A DNA stretch of 46,563 bases from an uncultured bacterium (GTDB lineage Bacteria; Actinomycetota; Coriobacteriia; Coriobacteriales; Coriobacteriaceae): positions 1 to 46,563 of the forward strand of contig CAJMMX010000008.1 in NCBI GenBank assembly GCA_905214615.1, in the 5' to 3' direction. Made by a program: the position numbers and the translations under genes. Shown one piece after another: positions 42,117 to 46,563 of the stretch (its first letter is position 1; every line of letters starts with the position of its first letter). Under the pieces are notes generated by a model. That model saw only the letters and a list, made by a program, of their open reading frames with translations, ran no database searches and was not told where the DNA came from.

Positions 42117-45100
42117 TTAGGCGAAGTAGGCTACGCCGCTCTCAAAGATCGGCATGAACTTATCGCCGGGGACATGCTCGGGCACGTTGCGGTACAGGTT
42201 GTCGCCGCGACGCTCGGCATGGCCCATCTTGCCCAGGACGCGGCCGTCGGGGCTCGTGATGCCCTCGATGGCGAGTGCGGAGCCGTTGGGGTTGACGGAA
42301 AGGTCCATGCTGGGCTTGCCGTCCTCGCCCACGTACTGCGTGGCGACCTGGCCGTTGGCGATCAGCTGGGCGAGCACCTCGTCGTTGGCGACAAAGCGGC
42401 CCTCGCCGTGGCTGATGGCGACGGTGTAGGGGTCGTCGAGGCTGCACTGCGACAGCCACGGGGACAGGTTGGACGAGATGCGGGTGCGCACCAGGCGGCT
42501 CTGATGGCGACCGATGGTGTTGAACGTCAGCGTGGGCGCATCGGGCGTGGCGTCGACGATGTCACCGTAGGGCACCAGGCCGAGCTTGACCAGGGCCTGG
42601 AAGCCGTTGCAGATGCCCAGCATCAGGCCGTCGCGGGCCTTGAGCAGGTCGCGGACTGCCTCGGTGACCTCGGGGGCGCGGAAGAACGCCGTGATGAACT
42701 TGGCGGAGCCGTCGGGCTCGTCGCCGCCCGAGAAGCCGCCGGGGATCATGACGATCTGGCTTTGGCGGATGCGACGGGCAAGCTCGTGGGTGCTCTCGGC
42801 GACAGCCTCGGGCGTGAGGTTGTTGATCACGAAGGTGTCGGCCTCGGCGCCGGCGGCACGGAAGGCGCGGGCGCTATCGTACTCGCAGTTGTTGCCGGGG
42901 AACACGGGGATGATCACGCGCGGGCGGGCGATCTTGGCGCCGCCGTACACGTGGATATCCTTGGCGCGGAAGTCGATGGTCTCGACCTCGGGCTGCTCGC
43001 CGGTACTGCGGTAGGCAAAGACGCCCTCGATGCCGCTCTCCCAGGCCTCTTGAAGCTCGGAGAGCTCGATGACCTCGGAGCCGGTGTCGATGACATAGCC
43101 CTCGACGGTGGTGCCCAGGGGCTCGACGACAACGCCGTCGGCGACCTCGGGCAGCTCGGCATCCTCGGCGAGCTCGACGATAAAGCTGCCGTAGAGCGGG
43201 GTGAAGAGGCTCTCGACGTCCACGTCCTCGGCAAGCTCGATGCCGATCTGGTTACCGACGCACATCTTAAAGAGGCTCTCGGCGCCGCAGCCGTAGCCGG
43301 GCGTGGAGACGGCCAGGGCGTCGCCGGTGGCGGTGAGCGCCTCGACGGCGTCAAATGCGGCGAGCAGCTGCTGGGCATCGGGACGGTAATCCTCGCCGTA
43401 GGTGGCGGGGGCGATGCGGACGACGCGGTGCGTGAGGCCCTTGAACTCGGGCGAGACGGCGCGCGCCGCGCGGCCCACGGCAACAGCGAAGCTGATCAGG
43501 GTCGGCGGAACGTTGAGCTCGCCGGCCTCGTCCTCAAAGGAGCCGCTCATGGAGTCCTTACCGCCGATGGCGCCGGCACCCAGGTCGACCTGGGCCATAA
43601 GGGCGCCCAGGACGGCTGCCATGGGCTTGCCCCAGCGCTCGGCCTCGGTGCGCAGGCGCTCAAAGTATTCCTGGAAGGAGAGATAGGCGCGCTTGTGCTC
43701 AAAGCCGGCGGCCACGAGCTTGGCGATGGACTCGACCACGGACAGGTAGGCACCCGCAAACTGGTCGGCCTCCATCAGATAGGGGTTGAAGCCCCATGCC
43801 ATGGCGCTCGCCGTGGTGGTCTCGCCGTCCACGGGGAACTTGGCGACCATGGCAGAGCTCGGGGTGAGCTGCGTCTTGCCGCCAAAGGGCATGAGCACGG
43901 TCGCGGCGCCGATGGTGGAGTCGAAGCGCTCGGAAAGTCCCTTGTTGGAGGCGACGTTAAGGTCGGTGACAAGCGAGGTCATGCGCTCGGCAAGCGTGGT
44001 GCCGGCCCAGCTGGGCTGCCACACGCTGCGGGCACACACGTGGGCGACCTGGTGCTTGGGCGCACCGTTGGAGTTGAGGAACTCGCGGGACAGGTCGACG
44101 ATGGCGACGCCGTTCCAGGCCATGCGCATGCGCGGCTCGGCGGTAACCTCGGCGATAACGGTTGCCTCCAGGTTCTCCTCGGCGGCGTAACCCATGAACT
44201 CATCGACGTCACCGTCGGCGACGGCGCAGGCCATACGCTCCTGGGACTCGGAGATAGCGAGCTCGGTGCCGTCCAGGCCGTCGTACTTCTTAGTCACGGT
44301 GTCCAGGTCCACGTACAGGCCGTCGGCAAGCTCGCCCACGGCGACCGAGACGCCGCCGGCGCCAAAGTCGTTGCAGCGCTTGATCAGACGGCAGGCGTCG
44401 CCGCGGCGGAACAGACGCTGCAGCTTGCGCTCGATGGGGGCATTGCCCTTCTGCACCTCGGCACCGCAGTGCTCAAGGCTGTCCAGCTTGTGTGCCTTGG
44501 AGGAGCCGGTAGCACCGCCGATGCCGTCACGGCCGGTGCGGCCGCCCAGCAGCACGATCACATCGCCGGGAGCGGGGCACTCGCGGCGGACGTGGGAAGC
44601 AGGGGTAGCGCCCACAACAGCGCCGATCTCCATGCGCTTTGCCACATAGCCGGGGTGGTAGATCTCGTCCACCTGACCGGTAGCCAGACCGATCTGGTTG
44701 CCGTAGGAGGAGTAACCGGCGGCTGCGGTGGTGACCAGCTTGCGCTGGGGCAGCTTGCCGGGCATGGTCTCGCTGACCGGCTTGAGCGGGTCGCCTGCGC
44801 CGGTGACGCGCATAGCCTGATAGACGTAGCTGCGGCCGGACAGCGGGTCGCGGATAGCACCACCGATGCAGGTTGCAGCACCGCCGAAGGGCTCGATCTC
44901 GGTGGGGTGGTTGTGGGTCTCGTTCTTGAACAGGAACAGCCAGTCCTCGTCCTTGCCGTTGACGTCGCACTTGATCTTGACGGTGCAGGCGTTGATCTCC
45001 TCAGACTCGTCCAGATTCTTCAGGATACCCTGCTTCTTCAGCTCCTTGGCGCCAATGGTGGCAAGATCCATCATGCAGCGTGGCTTGTTCTCGCGGCCCA

Positions 45101-45866
45101 GCTCGGTGCGCATCGCCATGTAGCGGTCAAAGGCCTCCTGCACCACGGCGTCGTCGATCTGCACATCGTCCAGAATGGTGCCAAAGGTGGTGTGGCGGCA
45201 GTGATCGGACCAGTAGGTGTCGATCATCTTGATCTCGGTAATGGTGGGGTCACGCTGCTCGGTGCGGAAGTACTCCTGACAGAACTTGATGTCCCCCAGA
45301 TCCATGGCCAGACCCTTTTCCTCGATGAACTTGGCAAGACCTGCCTCGTCCAGCTGGTTGAAGCCCTCCAGCACTGCCACGGCAGCGGGCACAGGGTAAT
45401 CCATCTTCAGGGTCTCTTTGGTCTCCAGAGAAGCCTCGCGGGCTTCCACAGGGTTGATGACATACTTTTTGATCTCGGCCACCTGCTCGGGGGTCAGTGC
45501 GCCCTCCAGCAGGTAGACACGGGCAGAGCGCACCAGCGGGCGCTCGCCCTGACTGATGAGCTGGATGCACTCGCTCGCCGAATCGGCGCGCTGGTCGAAC
45601 TGGCCGGGCAGAAACTCCACGGCGAACACCGCCGCGCCGTTGGCCTCGGGCAGCTCGAAGGTGGCGGTGTCGGATTGTGGCTCGGAGAACACCGTGGGCA
45701 CGCAGGCGGCGAACAACTCGTCCGTCGCGCCTTCCACGTCGTAGCGGTTCACCAGGCGCACGCCGGTCAGCCCCGAAATGCCGACGATGTCGCGCAGCTC
45801 GGCTGCCAGGGCGCGGGCCTCGCCATCAAACCCGGGCTTCTTCTCAACATAGACGCGAGATACCAT
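42117..45866 (-). CDS. purL: Phosphoribosylformylglycinamidine synthase (fused PurS-PurL-PurQ)
   Basis: A 1249-residue enzyme that converts FGAR to FGAM in purine synthesis. An N-terminal PurS-like part (about 1-150) is followed by the two ATP-grasp-like halves with NETHNHPTEIEPFGGAATC and YSSYGN, and then the glutaminase domain. The catalytic triad is C1086 (GICNGF), H1216 and E1218 (MGHAE). The fused form is the Firmicutes-like type. An oddity is codon use: the 5' third (about 44,400-45,866) looks CTG-rich and unlike its neighbours, suggesting a mosaic gene. No close purine partner gene is in view. Confidence 0.95.
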   Translation of the reverse strand: MVSRVYVEKKPGFDGEARALAAELRDIVGISGLTGVRLVNRYDVEGATDELFAACVPTVFSEPQSDTATFELPEANGAAVFAVEFLPGQFDQRADSASECIQLISQGERPLVRSARVYLLEGALTPEQVAEIKKYVINPVEAREASLETKETLKMDYPVPAAVAVLEGFNQLDEAGLAKFIEEKGLAMDLGDIKFCQEYFRTEQRDPTITEIKMIDTYWSDHCRHTTFGTILDDVQIDDAVVQEAFDRYMAMRTELGRENKPRCMMDLATIGAKELKKQGILKNLDESEEINACTVKIKCDVNGKDEDWLFLFKNETHNHPTEIEPFGGAATCIGGAIRDPLSGRSYVYQAMRVTGAGDPLKPVSETMPGKLPQRKLVTTAAAGYSSYGNQIGLATGQVDEIYHPGYVAKRMEIGAVVGATPASHVRRECPAPGDVIVLLGGRTGRDGIGGATGSSKAHKLDSLEHCGAEVQKGNAPIERKLQRLFRRGDACRLIKRCNDFGAGGVSVAVGELADGLYVDLDTVTKKYDGLDGTELAISESQERMACAVADGDVDEFMGYAAEENLEATVIAEVTAEPRMRMAWNGVAIVDLSREFLNSNGAPKHQVAHVCARSVWQPSWAGTTLAERMTSLVTDLNVASNKGLSERFDSTIGAATVLMPFGGKTQLTPSSAMVAKFPVDGETTTASAMAWGFNPYLMEADQFAGAYLSVVESIAKLVAAGFEHKRAYLSFQEYFERLRTEAERWGKPMAAVLGALMAQVDLGAGAIGGKDSMSGSFEDEAGELNVPPTLISFAVAVGRAARAVSPEFKGLTHRVVRIAPATYGEDYRPDAQQLLAAFDAVEALTATGDALAVSTPGYGCGAESLFKMCVGNQIGIELAEDVDVESLFTPLYGSFIVELAEDAELPEVADGVVVEPLGTTVEGYVIDTGSEVIELSELQEAWESGIEGVFAYRSTGEQPEVETIDFRAKDIHVYGGAKIARPRVIIPVFPGNNCEYDSARAFRAAGAEADTFVINNLTPEAVAESTHELARRIRQSQIVMIPGGFSGGDEPDGSAKFITAFFRAPEVTEAVRDLLKARDGLMLGICNGFQALVKLGLVPYGDIVDATPDAPTLTFNTIGRHQSRLVRTRISSNLSPWLSQCSLDDPYTVAISHGEGRFVANDEVLAQLIANGQVATQYVGEDGKPSMDLSVNPNGSALAIEGITSPDGRVLGKMGHAERRGDNLYRNVPEHVPGDKFMPIFESGVAYFA

Positions 45867-45907
45867 GAATGTGCCTCTCTCTTCAAGGGACGGGCGCTCG
45901 AACTTTT

Positions 45908-45987
45908 CCGTAGGGACAGACCTTGATCTACCCTCCCAAGCGGGATCATCCCACTTGAGGAGGGGCGACCGAGGTCGCTCCCTACGG
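45908..45987. repeat. 80-bp imperfect palindrome upstream of purL
   Basis: The element begins CCGTAGGGA and ends TCCCTACGG and folds over nearly its full length, with about 33 of 39 positions paired and a small internal offset near a CAAG/CTTG step. It lies 42 bases from the purL start. Its form resembles dispersed palindromic repeats that I associate with Ruminococcaceae genomes, not with the rest of this window; that association is from memory. Confidence 0.7.
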
Positions 45988-45995
45988 TGGGGGTG

Positions 45996-46563
45996 CTACT
46001 CGGCTTTTTCAGCTTCCTTCGCAGCCTTCTTCTCGGCTTGCATCTTCTCACGGTTGGAAAGACGGAAACCGCTGCCGAACAGGCCGCGGCGGGCCGGCTT
46101 CACCGGAGCCTCATCGGACTCTCCGGCACCGGCGTCGGCGTCTTCCTCGACCTCGCCGCCCTTCTTCTGAGCCGCATGGCGGTTCTGGTTCTTCCCCGAG
46201 CCCTTCGCCTTCACCTGCTTGGCCTGCTGCACACGGCGCGCCTGCTTCTCGGCCTTGGCGTTCTTCTCCTCAAGCGCCAGCATGCGCTCCTGGTAGGCGA
46301 CGCGCTCTTTCTTGATCTTCGAGCACGAAAGCGGCGATGATGAACACGTAGGCCAAGATGAGCGTGACCACGCCCACCGCCGGCGGCAGCGACTGTTGGC
46401 CGACGAAGCTCAGCGTGGTGCAGCCGATAGCCGCAATGAGCAGCACCCACCAGATGGCGCGCAGACGCTTGTAGCGCGGCGTGTCGGGCTTGTAATACTT
46501 GCGCTCCACCTCGCGCTGCTTGGCGGCAGCGGCCTTGCGGGCGGCCTTCTCCTCGGCCTTGCG
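45996..46563 (-). pseudogene. Small membrane protein gene, frameshifted and cut by the window edge
   Basis: Two adjacent frames read as one protein. From the right edge a lysine/alanine-rich stretch leads into YYKPDTPRYKRLRAIWW, two membrane spans and VLEDQE. Downstream in another frame KKERVAYQERMLALEEKN continues into a charged coil and the ending RRGLFGSGFRLSNREK. A shift near 46,300-46,335, at a short A-run in AAGATCAAGAAAG, separates them. The true gene begins beyond the window. Either a real mutation or a sequence error could explain it. The intact protein would be a small two-span membrane protein with a long charged cytoplasmic tail, of unknown function. Confidence 0.55.

Noticed and set aside
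41433..45926. A 1,497-codon open frame on the plus strand, antisense to purL.
   Set aside because: Its composition is the low-complexity Gly/Ala/Leu/His pattern produced by reading GC-rich codons backwards, and the opposite strand encodes an unmistakable PurL.
1..46563. tRNA, rRNA, CRISPR arrays, phage genes or complete insertion sequences.
   Set aside because: No cloverleaf, ribosomal, spaced-repeat, structural phage or transposase sequence was recognised on either strand by reading.

Overview
The window reads as chromosomal DNA of a high-GC, anaerobic gut actinobacterium of the class Coriobacteriia, most like Collinsella. This is inference from gene content (PdxST with a MocR regulator, reverse-type rubrerythrin, Etf-linked lactate dehydrogenase, fused PurL, a DUF3516 helicase), from codon use rich in CTC and GCC, and from purine-rich Shine-Dalgarno sites. 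No rRNA, tRNA, CRISPR array, insertion sequence or prophage was seen.

Layout. 0-3.1 kb: vitamin B6 synthesis (pdxS, pdxT, leftward) divergent from its MocR/PdxR-type regulator. 3.2-6.6 kb: rubrerythrin divergent from an iron alcohol dehydrogenase/aldehyde dehydrogenase pair. 6.7-7.7 kb: two tiny unrecognised genes and a phosphoesterase. 7.7-11.2 kb: a LicT/BglG antiterminator and its apparent target, an RNA antiterminator/terminator switch ahead of a PTS EIIBC gene and a ChbG/YdjC deacetylase. 11.4-16.1 kb: a coiled-coil DUF2130 protein and a Ski2-like helicase, followed by a 123-bp element with perfect 15-bp inverted ends. 16.2-22.8 kb: trmB, a Trm9/ALKBH8-like methyltransferase, an XRE regulator with a DUF4097 membrane partner, elp3 and a spermidine-synthase-like gene. 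22.8-28.4 kb: a three-gene TerB / DUF2791 ATPase / Lhr-like helicase operon matching the Shango phage defence system. 28.5-32.6 kb: DUF554 and a five-gene leftward operon, mostly exported proteins, one ending in a degenerate sortase signal. 32.9-36.5 kb: an FAD lactate dehydrogenase with EtfB and a ferredoxin-fused EtfA. 36.5-42.0 kb: HD phosphohydrolase, AzlCD, a KdgT-type permease, a GGDEF protein and an EamA transporter. 42.1-46.6 kb: fused PurL with an apparently foreign 5' third, an 80-bp palindrome, and a frameshifted membrane-protein gene that leaves the window.

Themes. The metabolic genes fit a sugar- and amino-acid-fermenting anaerobe: alcohol/aldehyde interconversion, ferredoxin-linked lactate oxidation, PTS uptake and branched-chain amino acid export. 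The two most interesting groups are the Shango-type operon and the pairing of Elp3 with a Trm9-like methyltransferase about 2 kb apart, which would together specify a eukaryote-style wobble uridine modification in a bacterium. Both assignments rest on motifs read by eye and need profile searches.
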